Positions 22,550 through 35,483 of a stretch of DNA of 64,000 nt are shown piece after piece. The stretch is taken from contig NC_133971.1 in NCBI RefSeq assembly GCF_031877795.1, positions 11,138,325-11,202,324 on the forward strand. The letters run 5' to 3'. The stretch's first letter is position 1. The number at the start of each line of letters is the position of its first letter. The translations under genes and the position numbers were made by a program. This stretch comes from Strix aluco (lineage: Eukaryota; Chordata; Aves; Strigiformes; Strigidae). The notes under the pieces are model-generated. The model saw nothing but the letters and a program-made list of their open reading frames with translations, was not told the origin of the DNA and did no database searches.

Positions 22550-25500
22550 CTGGAGAAAAAAAGGTGAAGAAAAGAAATACTTTTTAAATAAATGACAAAC
22601 TTGCCACAGGAGTTTAGAAAGATTCAGCATAACTTGTATACAGAAAAACAGAAGGGAGGGGTCTTTTTAAAATGACAGATATGCACCTTTAATGCTCGTC
22701 TCCCAAAACCGTTACTTCACTGAAAAACACTTTCACAGAGTAAAGAAAGGTAAGTCCTGGGATGAACTGAATTACAAGCAGCACTGAGAAACCCATACTA
22801 GGAGAATGGGAGTCTGCTCTGGCCAGTTCAGAGAAGAAAGGAGGCAGACAGTGTTTGACCAGTGACAAATGGGAGGTTCCTTTAGAAAAATTAGCTAGAA
22901 AAAAACCCAAAAAGGTAACCATTACAGGGTTGGTGAATGTGAATTCCCACCTTCCTTGCACACTAGCATGTGACAGAAAGGCCTGCAGGTCCCCAAAAAA
23001 CAATTTAATGGAAGATTTTTAAAAAAAAATTTCCACATGAACTCCAAGTTAATAATCTACTGCTAGTGCCTCCAAGACAAAAGGACTTTAAGTAAGTTAC
23101 AAATATTCAAGCTAATTTGTTTAGAATTACAGATGGTTATATGAACTATTCTGTTAATGCCAAACCTGGTGCAAGCAGACAGCCATGGCTGCTTCTCCCT
23201 GCTCTTGTCCATCTTCCATCAGCATACTTGCTCAGGCCAAGCTAATTGTTTAGCCAGAAGCTGAATTTTGAAAATTTGGCTATTAAAAAAACTGGGCATG
23301 AAAAGCACCCACAGCACTAACCTTTTGAAAGTGATCTAAGGTTGATAAAACACTTAATGTAATTACTGCAAGAGTGGTTTTTAATGCTCTGAGTTAGAGA
23401 GAGGCAAATTCTCTAAACATAAACATTTCCTTGTGAAAGAACACACATGGAATTCTAAAGAAATACTTTATTTCCTTTCCTCACTACTAGTCCCATGTGT
23501 ATTCTGTACATTAATTATGTTTTCTTGGTGTAAACTTACATTCTAATCATTTTTACACAGGCAATGAGTTTTGTAAGTATATTTATCAAGTACCGCATAA
23601 CTGAAAAGATCATGTGTCTGAATCTGTGATTATAGTGAAAGCTGAAGTCAGCAGATTAAATATGTAACTGAGGGGAGCTCACGACTTTTGTTTTACTCAA
23701 TTAAAACATGAGTAAACTTTGTACCAACTGTAAGCTACACACGTGAACATAATTAAATGTACAAATGTATTGCATTAAATTTGTGTTAGCCACAATCAGC
23801 TTTGAGAGGTGTTTATGTCAAAAAGAAAGTTACTCACAAGTTGTATAGTTGTCATGTATTTTTTCCACCATAAATATTTATGATAGGCTGGTCCCAAAGA
23901 ACAGATTCCGTAATAAGTGTACATGACAACATGGACAATACAGTTCAGCAAAGCATGAAATGTTCCTAAACCACCTGTAGAAAACCAAAACATAGTAGTA
24001 GTATTATTGCATCAGGTATTTAGAAAGCCACCTCAGGTCCTAGTACTTTGTTCTGAGTCAGGGTAGAAAAAAAAAAATATACCACAAAACCTACAGACCA
24101 CCAATTCTGAGGAATTGTATCAGTTTTCTTTCTCAGAAAAGGCTTATTTAAGCATTTCCAAAACAGCTATAAAGCCTAGATGATCTAATACTCTGTAAAA
24201 GGTTTTAAAGGAATTTTTTGTTCTTTGGTTCATTTTTTATTATTTTTTATTAAAGTATATACATGATGGAGATGCAGAGAATTTAGTAGAAACAGTATTC
24301 CTCCTGTTTTACACCTCTTTTCTAGACATAATGCTGAACTTTGCAAACTTCTGGAGGATAAGTAAAAATTCTCTCCCCAACACAAATTTCCAGATTCCTA
24401 GGGAAAGAATCACAGTTTCGGACAGTAAGTTTTTGGAATCATGACCTAAATGAGTGTCTCACAAATTCATTGTCCATCTCAAAAGCATTCTTACAGTGAA
24501 AAGGAAATTTAAGGCCAAGTAGCCCCATTTGGGGCAAACTCATGACTGAAGCTAGTAAGATAGGAACATTTCACAAAGCAAGTAAGGAAATACTTCCTTT
24601 TCCATTGGATCAACTGTGGACTTAGACGATGAAGTCATCTTATTTTAATGAACACAAGAAATTATAGGTAAAAATGATCCAAGAAGTGGCAGACAGCAAA
24701 GTATTTTTAAGAGAAATATGAACATGAAAATACTGAGCATCGGGAAGAAAACAAAATTACATAAAAGCAAACATTTAGTGAGGGGAAAAAAGGTAATTTT
24801 CCGTTAAGAATCAAGTTAATATAAAACATATTTTGTGACTTTAGTAGCTCACACTAATCTTCCAGCTTGATAGATAACACCTCCAACTGTGATTGCAAAC
24901 TTTCTTTGAAACTTAGCTATTTGTATTTTTAAAAATAATTTGAGTGTTCTTACAGTTCAAACATACATACTTTTTTTGGCTTGTACAGTGAATATTCAGA
25001 AGAAAAAATAAATACTTAAAGCAGAGAAAAAACAACCTAATCGACAGTACAAAACTATGCTCCAAAAAGCAACAACATACATAAGCACCATTTTACAATT
25101 CCCTGTTTATATCAGATAAAAGAAGAGTCAGCATTTCCATTCAAACCCGTTTTTTTACAAACAGGTTGAAGACTTGATCAATGTCACTCTTCAGAAGGAC
25201 AAACAGTGATGAAAATGAATAGAAGATAATCAGCAGCAGGACTGAAATGCTCGGAAAAAAAATGAAGTTATCACACAGACAACATTTGGAAAGATTAGTA
25301 TAAAGATAAGCAATACAGTTGTAGGAATACACACAGCTCTGCATGAGTATGAGGGACTATTATTAGCAGAGGACAAAACAGTTCTTGCACACTTTGCTGA
25401 AAGTATTTGTGAAATTATCACATGGGAAATTTGAATCTGATACAAAATCAGAAGCCTGTAGCTGGTATACTGATCTGATGTCCAGATAAAAGGCAGAAAG

Positions 25501-28500
25501 TTAATCACCTATAAATGGAAACTTTTCAAGGTTGAAAAGGAGGGACTGTTAGTTGCTGGTTTTTGGTTTGGGTTTTGGGGTTGGGTTTTTTTTGCAAATC
25601 TATAAACACACTGAACTGTATGCTGAGAAAGCTATTCACAATTTCATCATTAATTTAAAATACCAGTTACTCGTGAACATTTGAGAATGACACGATTAAG
25701 GAACCAGCTTCCTAGTAACAGAAACTCGACAAACAACAGCAGAAGTATATCCTTTTATACACTAGGAAAATCTGCACACCAGACATGTTCAAAATATCCC
25801 ATTTACAAATTTTCTGGACTGCTTTGTATTCATAAACAGATACTAACAGATCAGATTTAATAAGCAGTTGCTCTCTTCTATTCATCACTGATTTTTCTGG
25901 GAGATAAAAACATGCCAGAGAACATGAGTGAAGAAACATGGACAAAACCCCTTATTTTTCAGTAGAAAAAACCCCACACACCTACTACAAATGGACTAGT
26001 AAAAGACTTCATTTCTCCACTCTGTGCTTATCAGACTATTCTCATGGCAAGCTATATTTATTAGTGGTGCACACTAATAATGTATCATAGGAAGATGCAT
26101 GCATAGACACACAGAGCAGGAAAGGAGAAAGTGAAGGTAAGCTAGAAGTGGACAAAGACTTTCAATTCAGTACAATTCAAATAAGCTTCTGTAATAAGTA
26201 AGGTCCAGAAAAATATTTCTGTCATTTTGTGAAAGCCAAAGTATTAGATGTAAATGAACCCCAATTAAGCTACCTAAAGCCAGTAAAAAAAAACTGAATT
26301 CAAAGACTGAATAATTTCTTAAACAGGTGAGAAAAAAAAATGTTAACACAGTCCTCCCGTACAACTCACTTCTTACATTTCAGGGGGACAAACAACTGTT
26401 GAAACTACTTTAAAGCCATCTGCTTCATACATCTCTCCTAGCACTTCTGACTTTGCAGTCACATCTCTTTTTCATGTAATAATGCTCTTTGCTTATATAC
26501 AACTCTCTCCTCTGCACCTTCCCCCGCCATGAGAAACCAACACTGCACGAAATGCTGTTAAATAGGAAAGATGAGTACTCCCCACCCATTTAAATAATTA
26601 TGATCTCAGATGTTCCATGAAATACTGCAGACATTTAAATTTAAAAACATTGAGGTTTGCAAGGTTTTTAATTCTGGTTTTTAAATATTTCTGTCCAGCA
26701 TAATTAACTTTTACTACCAGAAGACAGGTACAACTTAAACTCTCTCCCCACTACCTGCAGCAAATTTGACTCCAAACCACCAGGTCCATGGCATGATGGA
26801 ATGATGAAAGACATGCAGGAATGTGACTTGGTTGTTTTTCTTACGCAGCACAAAAAATATCTGAAACAGATTTTTAATGAACAGAATGTTACAGGAGATA
26901 ATTAAGCCCAGCATACTGACAGAAAACTGTATGCATCAGTTTTCTCACTGGTTGCTCACTACTATACGTTTAAAAATTTTTCACAGTTGCAGTCTTGGGA
27001 GAAGGGAAACAGGCTCTGGATATGCAGGCTAGTTTTCAAAAAAAAAAAAATTAAGCCAGTATGTAAAATCCACCTGTAGAGTCTGAAAAGCCAGGGCAAG
27101 CTCTGAAAGCAAATGTCCAAGGTTGAGCCATCACCTGCATGTGCAACAGACAGCGTAAGATGGACTTGCTTGGATTGAGAAGTATCTAGAAGCATCAGAA
27201 TTTAAGTCCCCTGAACTACTAATGCAAGGCCATTTGAGAAAATGAACCAAAGGACTAGCAACAGATAGAGACAGCAAAAAATGGTAAGTTACATAAATAG
27301 CACTTTTTATATATATATAGAGAGAGAGAGAGAGCACTGACTTAGCTTCCTCTGGAAAAAGGCAAAATTGGACAAAATATATGTAGGTATTCTTAATCAA
27401 TATTGACAAGCCACATTTTAAAGGACAGACATCAATGGTACTGTTAAGGGAAGACGGAGCAAGAAAACTCTAAGGAGAAGTCAGGTCATGCAAAGGGTAG
27501 TATCAAATGGTGAGCAAATGAACACAGAGGAAGTCTGATGTGCCAGGGAAAACATTTGGCAACAGCTGAATTAGACAGCTAAAAATTACTTTTGCAATAA
27601 AACCAAAAAGCTGCTGAGAAACAGGTACCTGATTGGGTAGATTCAAACAAACCAATTTTTTTATTAAATTTTTCAGGCCCAGGACTAATTAAAAAGGAGC
27701 AGTCTAACTAGTGGGTAGTGAGGGTAAATAGAGGACTAAACTTCTCAGGCTTTTCCAGTTTAGCATTCCTGGCCCTTCCATTACCATTCCATTTGGCTCA
27801 GTCAGTAAGATCTTCCAGTGGTGAATCATGGACATTTGCAGATGAAAGTCAGATGGCTAACTTTGCTCCCAGGGTGTAGAACATCCTAACTGCTCATGAG
27901 TCAGATCCTGAATCATCACTATTGTGCCCCACACAACAGGGCAAATGACATTGCAGCTGATTCCAACACTCAGAAGCTGGTTTGAAAATAGCTAAATCAA
28001 TCCTACTAGGTGTCGGTCTCGGGAAGAAGGTAAGGCAGATGGCTGCTGGTGGTGAGCAAGGTCTGCGTTCTGCTTCAGTGCATTGCTGCTCAGACTTTCT
28101 TTGAAACAGGTTAGAGTGACAGCCTGATATCAAGCACATCTAAAGTCATGACCCTCAAGACATACACAGGAATTTAGACCAGGTAGGTATGGCAAGTTAT
28201 GCTGTATTCAGAGCTGCTGATGCAAATGTTGTGAATGTGGAAGATAAAATCTGAAGATGACATGGAAAAAAAAAAATCAGCGTGATCAACACTGTTTATC
28301 ATCTGCAGTGTTGAGACAATATTGCCATAGCACAACAGGGTAGTGTATTCAGCTGTTAAAGAGACAAGTTATCAGGGCTTCCTAAATCTTTAAAGGTGTG
28401 TTCCCTCATTAAAAAATTTCCTGATAACCAAGGAACAACAGTGTAATAAAACAGTAAGATGAACAGAGATAATAAGAGTAAACACCTTGATGGTGTTTCA

Positions 28501-31500
28501 ATAATGGAAGATAGGAGGACTAAATAAAAAGCAAATTGTGTCCCCAGCCCCCAACAGCACTAGTTCCTCTACTGTGAAAAGGAAACATCTCTACTTCTTC
28601 TATTAGGCTACAAATACTTACAGTGTCTAATAATTCAATGAACTTGGAAAAGTAGTAAAGCCAACAAGTTCGTACCATCTGCAAGAGCAAAAAAACAGAA
28701 ATTGTCTAATCATAATAGTAATAAATAAAACTAAGTAGCTGCAGGAAAAATAAGTGACTAAATAAAGGAAAGTATTAGGACAAGTAAGTGGTGTCATAAA
28801 GTTGGCAGAAATATTTAAATGTACAGTTTGTTTGGTTTTTCTTTAAAAACACAAACCAATTTTTAATCCTGAAGGAATTTTAAAACCAAGAAAAACAAGC
28901 TAACAAATATGTTGCCTCTTCTCCCAAACAATCAACCTCTCCAGTTAACTCATGCTCTACATTATGAAAGAGGGCATTTCCATTTAGTGCATTCCACTCT
29001 ACAACAGTGCATTTGGTTGTTCAAAAAGCATTTCTAAAAATAAAGTCAGTGTGGCATAACAATTCAGCTTTGTGCTTGGCAACTTACTCTTAGAGCTGTA
29101 GGTGACCTCGAGTAGTCAACAATATCGCACCGGAATGAGTACCCTGTGGCCCAACCTGACATAAGAAACTGAAGCAAAGAAAAGGGAAAGGGCAAAGACT
29201 TACTTCATGTCTTTTGAAAAATTCATTAATTTCGGATTACTATAGCAATCACTAAGCAGGAAGGGAAAACAATATTAAAAACTTGTTGAGTCATCAACCT
29301 TGTCAATCATGTGGTCTAGCTACCATGAAATCCTTTGCTATTGCAGATTAATTAATTTCTAATTCCAGGACTACACCTATAGACACGAACTTTCTTCTTA
29401 CAACTATTATTGCAGCACTAGTAACTGAAGAGGAGAAACAGCTGCATCTCAAAACCAGAGTTAAAAAGGCAATTTACTGTGTAAATCAGACCACAAAAAC
29501 AAATCAAAAATATTGAAATTTTGAAAGTTGCTATCACAGCCACCGACCTTAATACTGAAAAGAAACCAGCACAGCATCTTAATACTGAAAGAAAACCAGC
29601 ACAACAGAAACGTATGGCTTAATATCATTGAAGATAAGGAATGAATCAATATGCACTGTATTTTCAGTTATCATTGTTTCTAAAATTTTGCTTGAACTGC
29701 ATGGTTCAATTAGTCTTTCACTGATAGAAGCGTGAGAAGCTAGGGTTTTACAATTGAGAGCACATGTATCACCAAAGAACTGCATGTAACAAATATAATT
29801 TAATCTTTTCTCTTTGAATACATTAAAGCTTGAACAAGAGCAACATTGTTAATATTATACTTGGCTCATTTCCCTGCCAGCTACTAGGACTACTGTATCT
29901 TATATCTGTTTATAAAGCGCTTCTCATCCATTGATCATCATCCACTCACGCACGATAGGAGGTTCAGCTCTCTTAACAGATGGAGGGTTTTAGTCCATTT
30001 AACTTCCTAAAAGAATCAGTTACTTAAATAAAACAAGATTTGAAACAACACCGAGACAGCACAATACTAAAACACCCACCAAATGGCTTGGTTCCAAAGA
30101 GGAAAAGAATCAGCTTTTTGCTGACCACCAGATAATAGCAGAAATTCAATCTGTTACACTCTATCCATGCATTCTTTCACGGAATTGTAACAGGGAATTC
30201 TTGACAGCAGGTTAATTGAATACTGTCTTAGTGTCAGACACTCACAAAAGTTTAATATTGTTTTTGTTTCTGAGGGTTATAACCAAAACCAAACTTGGCA
30301 CCAAATCACAAAAGGAAGTTTGGTGATTTTTCAAAACAAAGTCTAAATAGCAAATGCATTCATGTTGCCCACCACTTTCCACACAACAGTCATGACACAA
30401 AGTAGCTGCTCTGCCTTTAGAGTGCTGTTAGAAGAAATGTCAAGCAGTTCACTAACTCACGATGAAATTTATGCAAATTGAGCTAACAGAAAGGTATCCT
30501 GACAATTTGGCACAATAATCTGATAACTTTTCATTAGCAGTTTGCCAAATCTGAAATAGCCACATAGACAGATTTAACACAAAGAGGGTCAATGCTAGCA
30601 TAGTGGCGCTTCACCAAGCAAATGTATAAGGCTATCATTCACACATTACTATTGTTAAATGGCTACACTTTAAAAAACAAGGAACCAAAAAAACCCCCAA
30701 TAACCAACCAAAAAACAACTCCACAAAAAACTCGGACATTAGGTATCTTAAGGTTTAAGGTTCTAAATTATAGCTTCTACATGGTCTATACCACTACAGA
30801 CTGTTAAGGATTTTTAGGTCATTCAACCCATAACACTATACAAATCAGGTCTTCCAGTCTTAAAGTCTAAATTGGCTACAAACTACAGCAAAATCTTAAA
30901 ATACCTTTTGAGAGAAAGAGTATTTGCTATTTTGGGGTTGGGGGGCGGGGGGGGGGGAATATCAATGCTAAAGATTTTCATGGTTTGGGTGGGGTTTTTT
31001 GTTAGCTTTTTCACTGGTTTTGTTTTGGGGTTTTTTTAAAGGATGAAGATCTCCAACTTAGATTTTGTTAACTTCTGTCATTTAAAAGGCAGGTCTAACT
31101 GACGATTTTTCCATAGTAAACACACTCTATACAGTGTCTGAAACATCAGTGTTGACTATCACGTAGTAGGGCAGAAACAATTACAACAGACTAAAAAAAC
31201 ATGTAGTCTGCTTTACCTGCTACAGCCCAAGGAAATTAAATATTATAAGACTTGTTAATTTTGTAAATTATATATAATGACACATAAAATAATTTACAAT
31301 CTTTCTAGGTATGACATTCCCTTTTTTCAAGTGTCAGCTCAATTATTTTAGCATGTTGTAATGATATTCCTCCAAGCAATAATCAGAACAATAGTTTTTT
31401 TGAGAATTTCAGAGTAGGGATTATATTTATAAATTTATTAAAAGTTAGTAGACACATGAATTATATAAATACATTACAAATAAAAGTAGTACTTACTTCA

Positions 31501-34048
31501 TAAGTCATATATAAAGAGAGGGCTACCACACTAAAATTATAAAATGCCATTATCTGCCTAAGTTCAAAAGGTTTTTTATTTTCCATGAGTTTGGGTCCCA
31601 AGGACGTGACAAAATAAATGTAGGTTCCAATGATAAAGGTTGTTGGAAAAGGGGAAGACATGAGTGGCCAGCCTTCCAGTCTTGGATCTAGAGGAGGGGG
31701 GGGAAAAAAAAGAAATCAGATCTTTCCAGTACTTACTAAATCCTGAAACAGTTACAGAAAGATACATAATTCTTAACGGTTTAGGTTTTGCTGTCACTGA
31801 TGATGTTTCAGAGTCTGTTCACCTCAAATCCATACTGACTGGGTAACAAGATTTAGCACCTGTAGGATTCAATCCTTCTTTCTGCATCAATTCTTCACAC
31901 ATAATGAATAGGAGACACAGAATCATGAGTGACACAATTTTCTGTTTAGAGCTCTCCTTCATGAGAAGTCTGTTTTCACACATGAATGGGGTTCAGAGGG
32001 CAGCATAGGATGGCAGTGCACAAGTAGATCACCAAGGCTGTATTACCACATGAGACTTCATTCTTCTGGAAGAGCATGAACCTTATATCACAAGTTCAAG
32101 TCACAGAAGGGGAGTTGCCCCATTTTCAAGATCCTTGAGCTTTATAAGCAGTACGATGTTAGACTTAGTAAATACAGGGATTTTAAAGTCTGTCCCATCA
32201 GTTGGTATTCATAGCTTAGTACTTGAGGCTTGTGCCTATTCAGTCCAGATACATCACCACTTTCACAGCACTATGAAACACACACTTTCACATTACAAGC
32301 CTCCAAACTGCAAAAATGTTGCCGGTTGCTCTCCAGTTATCCTAGAAGTAATGCTGAGAGTCCTCCTCCTATGCATGCCCCACTCCCTTTCCCCCTAGCT
32401 GAGTCTGGCAGGTGCTCCCTGAGCTTCACCATGATTCCACTGCACCCTTCTGCAGTTCATCACCAAGTCCCAGCTCACCAAAGACTTCCACATTTCTCCA
32501 TAAGCAGAACTGATATGAACTTCATGTTTTGGTTTGATTTTTTTTTAATTTTTATAAACTGACTTTTGGAAGATTCATTTCTGAATGACCCCAAACTTAA
32601 TTATTGACTCAAACTGCTGCTTTCATGCTTTGCTGCTGTATTTTGGGGATGAAATTAGACCACTGCAATTTTTATTAAGTGTGTAATTCATGGCTAAATG
32701 TCTTATGTTAGTGATTTTCAACCCACAGCAGTCAAGCAACCTATCACCCATTAGACCCTCTGATGTTGTTTACAGCCACTGGAAGTTTTAAAACAGACTA
32801 AGGAGGAAAGCACATTATAATGCTGCTCACAGCCTGAAACGTGCCCACTGCTGCTGTCCACAGACCAACAAGAGTTGTGAACCACAGCACTGGGCATCTG
32901 TATGTGTTGCAGCAGCAGGAAGAGAATCACCAGCTCTTCACAACCAACTGCTTTTTCTGCATCCACCCCTTGCACTGGTACTACCAAAACTTTCTCATTG
33001 GTCTTCCAAGCTTGATCCTGAGGAAACCATGTCCTGCCACTAACAGCATGCTACGAGATGCCAAATACAAGCATTGGTAGGCAGGGAGATGAGAAACTCA
33101 AATTCTGAAGTCATGGACACTGCAGCAGAAATACTCCCTCACCCAGCTCTGTCCCAATCCACTTCACTCCATGAGTCATACTGATAAAAATCCCTTCTCT
33201 GTTGCATGCTGTGGTTCTACAGAACAAGAGAAACGGTTCTCAGCTGTACTGGAAAAGATAAATTAGTAATTTTAGCGATCAAACCTTAACTGCTTCTTAA
33301 ATTGTCTCCAGGAGTTAGCTAATCCCTGTCACTATGTGTCTACCACAGTGAGGAACACCCAGGAATGCCACTGGGACAGATGAGTCCTAACCCCAAAATT
33401 GAAATGTTCTGTAATTTTTTGGTAAGCATGTAGAACTACAGAACAACATTAAAGCAAAGTGTGTTTAATATCCTCATACCAGTTGCAACAAGAGACTAAC
33501 ATGCCTTTTCAAAATAGAGTTAATTAATCTGAGGATTAATTTCAAGATACTGTAATTGAACAGGTTTTTTATTTCTTTCACTTTGCAAAAGCAAAATACA
33601 GTAACAACACGCAGCTAGCTCAATTAACTGCTAAAATACCATGGTTCAGTACCGAAGAGGAGTTCAAGCTTTCTGTTCAGCAGCACAGGAAAAACATAAA
33701 CTCTGTATTCAGTCAAGCCAGAAGCTCTTACAGAAGAATCACTGTCTGCACTTTTAGTCTGAGGTTATACCTGTAAACTAGCTGAATTTTGCTTTTTTCC
33801 TTTTTTAAAACACAGAAACTAGTCTGTTCTTTATAGTTAAAAATGTCAATAGGTAACCTGGCAACTCATGGAAACATTTACAGGAAGACAAAGCTCCTTT
33901 AAGTTGATAAACAAACCCAAAATAGCTACACATAGCTATTCAAAATTATTGAAAATTAGTAAATTTCAGAATTAAATGACTCACCGGCATCTTTAATCCA
34001 TTCATCATACAGTAGTACAGCCTTTGATGTCAGATTGCTAATGGCCAT
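22346..34048 (-). CDS. ELOVL7: ELOVL7, very-long-chain fatty acid elongase 7 (complete coding sequence)
   Basis: ELOVL-family 3-ketoacyl-CoA synthase of the ER membrane, catalysing the condensation step of fatty acid elongation; mammalian ELOVL7 prefers C16-C20 acyl-CoAs (family knowledge). Seven coding exons join in frame: 34048-33985, 31687-31497, 29168-29088, 28678-28622, 26860-26755, 23974-23838, 22549-22346 (840 nt, 279 residues plus stop; human is 281). Motifs: KFIELLDT (124-131), catalytic histidine box HVFHH (147-151), HVVMYTYYG (181-189), TTIQLVQF (208-215), and several hydrophobic membrane segments such as [12 protein letters not shown] and [19 protein letters not shown]. Every junction is GT-AG and no frameshift is present. 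The paralogue ELOVL1 is less likely because [28 protein letters not shown] and the DEPDC1B neighbour fit ELOVL7. The promoter is probably the CpG island near 54.4-55.2 kb. Confidence 0.95.
22550..23837. other. ELOVL7 intron between coding exons 6 and 7
   Basis: 1288 bp with nothing notable; a 104-codon minus-strand frame at 23003-22689 has no recognisable domain. Confidence 0.7.
23838..23974 (-). CDS. ELOVL7: ELOVL7 coding exon 6
   Basis: 137 nt, acceptor CTACAG, donor CTT then GTGAGT. After the split Gly167 it encodes [20 protein letters not shown] and then [20 protein letters not shown] up to residue 212. HxxMYxYY (181-188) is the second conserved elongase motif. Confidence 0.96.
23975..26754. 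other. ELOVL7 intron between coding exons 5 and 6
   Basis: 2780 bp, AT-rich. The one notable patch is the G/T-rich run at about 25556-25592 with four G blocks (GG, GGG, GGGG, GGG) separated by T tracts. No exon or mobile element. Confidence 0.7.
26755..26860 (-). CDS. ELOVL7: ELOVL7 coding exon 5 (histidine box)
   Basis: 106 nt, acceptor TTTCAG, donor GCAG then GTAGTG (phase 1). It encodes [20 protein letters not shown] and then [15 protein letters not shown] (132-166). HVFHH at 147-151 is the HxxHH box needed for elongase activity. Confidence 0.96.
26861..28621. other. ELOVL7 intron between coding exons 4 and 5
   Basis: 1761 bp containing a compound (TA)n(GA)n microsatellite at about 27307-27334. 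Otherwise unique sequence. Confidence 0.7.
27307..27334. repeat. Compound (TA)n(GA)n microsatellite
   Basis: About six TA units run directly into about eight GA units; a likely length-polymorphic site. Confidence 0.85.
28622..28678 (-). CDS. ELOVL7: ELOVL7 coding exon 4
   Basis: 57 nt, acceptor CTTGCAG, donor ACT then GTAAGT. It encodes [19 protein letters not shown] (residues 113-131), including the family motif KFIELLDT. Confidence 0.95.
28679..29087. other. ELOVL7 intron between coding exons 3 and 4
   Basis: 409 bp, unique sequence, nothing notable. Confidence 0.7.
29088..29168 (-). CDS. ELOVL7: ELOVL7 coding exon 3
   Basis: 81 nt, acceptor CTTCAG, donor AGA then GTAAGT. It encodes [20 protein letters not shown] and RSPTALR (residues 86-112), a segment typical of ELOVL1/ELOVL7. 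Confidence 0.95.
29548..29607. repeat. 30-bp tandem duplication
   Basis: Two adjacent 30-bp units starting CTTAATACTGAAA at 29548 and 29578, differing at a few positions; a small recent duplication in an ELOVL7 intron. Confidence 0.9.
30933..30957 (+). repeat. G-rich tract (possible G-quadruplex)
   Basis: Blocks of four G, six G and, after one C, eleven G. On the transcribed strand this is a C tract. Confidence 0.75.
31497..31687 (-). CDS. ELOVL7: ELOVL7 coding exon 2
   Basis: 191 nt, acceptor CTCTAG, donor GAA then GTAAGT (phase 0). It encodes [17 protein letters not shown], the first membrane segment, then [19 protein letters not shown] and a second membrane segment ending LYMTYE (to residue 85). 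Confidence 0.95.
31688..33984. other. ELOVL7 intron between coding exons 1 and 2
   Basis: 2297 bp of unique sequence; only short chance frames on both strands. Confidence 0.7.
33985..34048 (-). CDS. ELOVL7: ELOVL7 first coding exon
   Basis: Encodes [20 protein letters not shown] and the first base of the next codons (64 nt coding; donor GCCG then GTGAGT). The exon also carries a short 5' UTR: a good acceptor (pyrimidine tract then CTGCAG, with a second CAG 4 nt on) places its start at 34078 or 34074, only 26-30 nt before the ATG. The gene must therefore have at least one upstream non-coding exon. Confidence 0.92.
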
Positions 34049-34078
34049 TTTCACTTGATTAAGATTTTATGATGCTGC

Positions 34079-35483
34079 CTGCAGGAAAACAAACCAAAAC
34101 AGAAATATGGATTTTTGAAATAAAGGTCAGTAAAGTGTTTTGGAAAAGATTTTCAGGAAACAGAATGGAAAAAAAATAGAGAGGGCTAACAGAGCACATG
34201 TGAAATACAGATCAGGGAGTGTTAGCTGACCACATCGCACTATGCTTGGGGCTAATTTATAGCTGAGCTGTTATGCACAACAATATGATTTCGTAATCTC
34301 TATATACCAAACGAGATGCTTCCATGCTATAAAGCATTATCTCAAGAAACCATGCTGTGGTTAACCATTACAGTTAAGAGGAAAATATAAATAAAGAGCA
34401 GCTGTTCAAATTCATTTTTATTACCATCTCCACCTAAAGTCCAAGTTACTCATATGTGTAGAAGTTCAGCTTTGCAACATGTACTATTGAAAATTTTAAT
34501 TTTCGAAGAAGTATTTCTAAGGTAGGTGTGAGGGAAGAAAGTTGCCAATATGTCTGCATACTCCTTTTAAATACAATAATTAGCTATGTTATAATTAGAA
34601 CACACTCTGATGAATCAACTGTTTCCACACCTGGATCATGAAGTGTCATAGCACCACTGGTAATACCATTAACTCACAAAAATTATCCAGCACATCCAAT
34701 TTGCATGCAGTGCCACCTACATATGTAAAACTTTTCAAATAAGTATGCTTATATGAATACTAATTTTTGCTCCAAAATCAAGTACTTATCAGCCCTTCTC
34801 TTGCCTCATTCCCCCTAGAAAATGCTTTTTAAAAATCACAGCACATTTGAAGGGTGTCTCTCCTATTCCCACTCAGTGTCTCACTTTGCCATATGACTTC
34901 TCTCCATACCCCTGTGCAATCACCTTTGTTAGTCCAGACTGCAGCACACCTTGAAAACTAGCTCCTTTTCTCTGGCTGCCCTTCTGCATCTCCTCCAGGC
35001 TAAGCCAGCCGCAGGTTTGGAGAGCCAGTTCTGACCTCATGATGGTAATGCATCTCTCTCCTCAGATCTCCCCACTATCACCTTCTCATTTGTCCTCACC
35101 TTAACACTCCTGAAAAATAATTTCACCCTTATTTCCACTTCTACAAGTACCTCCTGTTCACTGCCATTTCACTGGAGTTTTTAGGCATCTCAGAGTACAC
35201 TACACCCACCCTTCATCACAAGATGCAACACAGAGAAGCTTGCCTTCATTGGAGTTCATCTGATCTACCCCTCCCCAATTCTCACTCTGCTACCCACTTG
35301 TTTTCCTGCTTGCACTTCTGTCCTGTGTCTGAACATCTGAAATCACCATTAATTTTGTGCTCAGAAAATATTCTCTCTGCAAGTCTCTTTGAAGTCCACA
35401 TTTTCCAGCATCAGCATTTCCCAGCTCAATGACACTGCCTTTATGCTGACCATTTTTGCGTGCCCTATGTTTATATTACAATG
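34079..35483. other. ELOVL7 5' intron, coding-proximal part
   Basis: Unique sequence upstream of the first coding exon, up to the ERVL-type LTR. No non-coding exon could be identified. Confidence 0.55.

Larger units (their letters stand above)
29169..31496. other. ELOVL7 intron between coding exons 2 and 3
   Basis: 2328 bp. It holds a 30-bp tandem duplication (29548-29607) and a G-rich tract (about 30933-30957). No exon or mobile element is seen. Confidence 0.7.
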
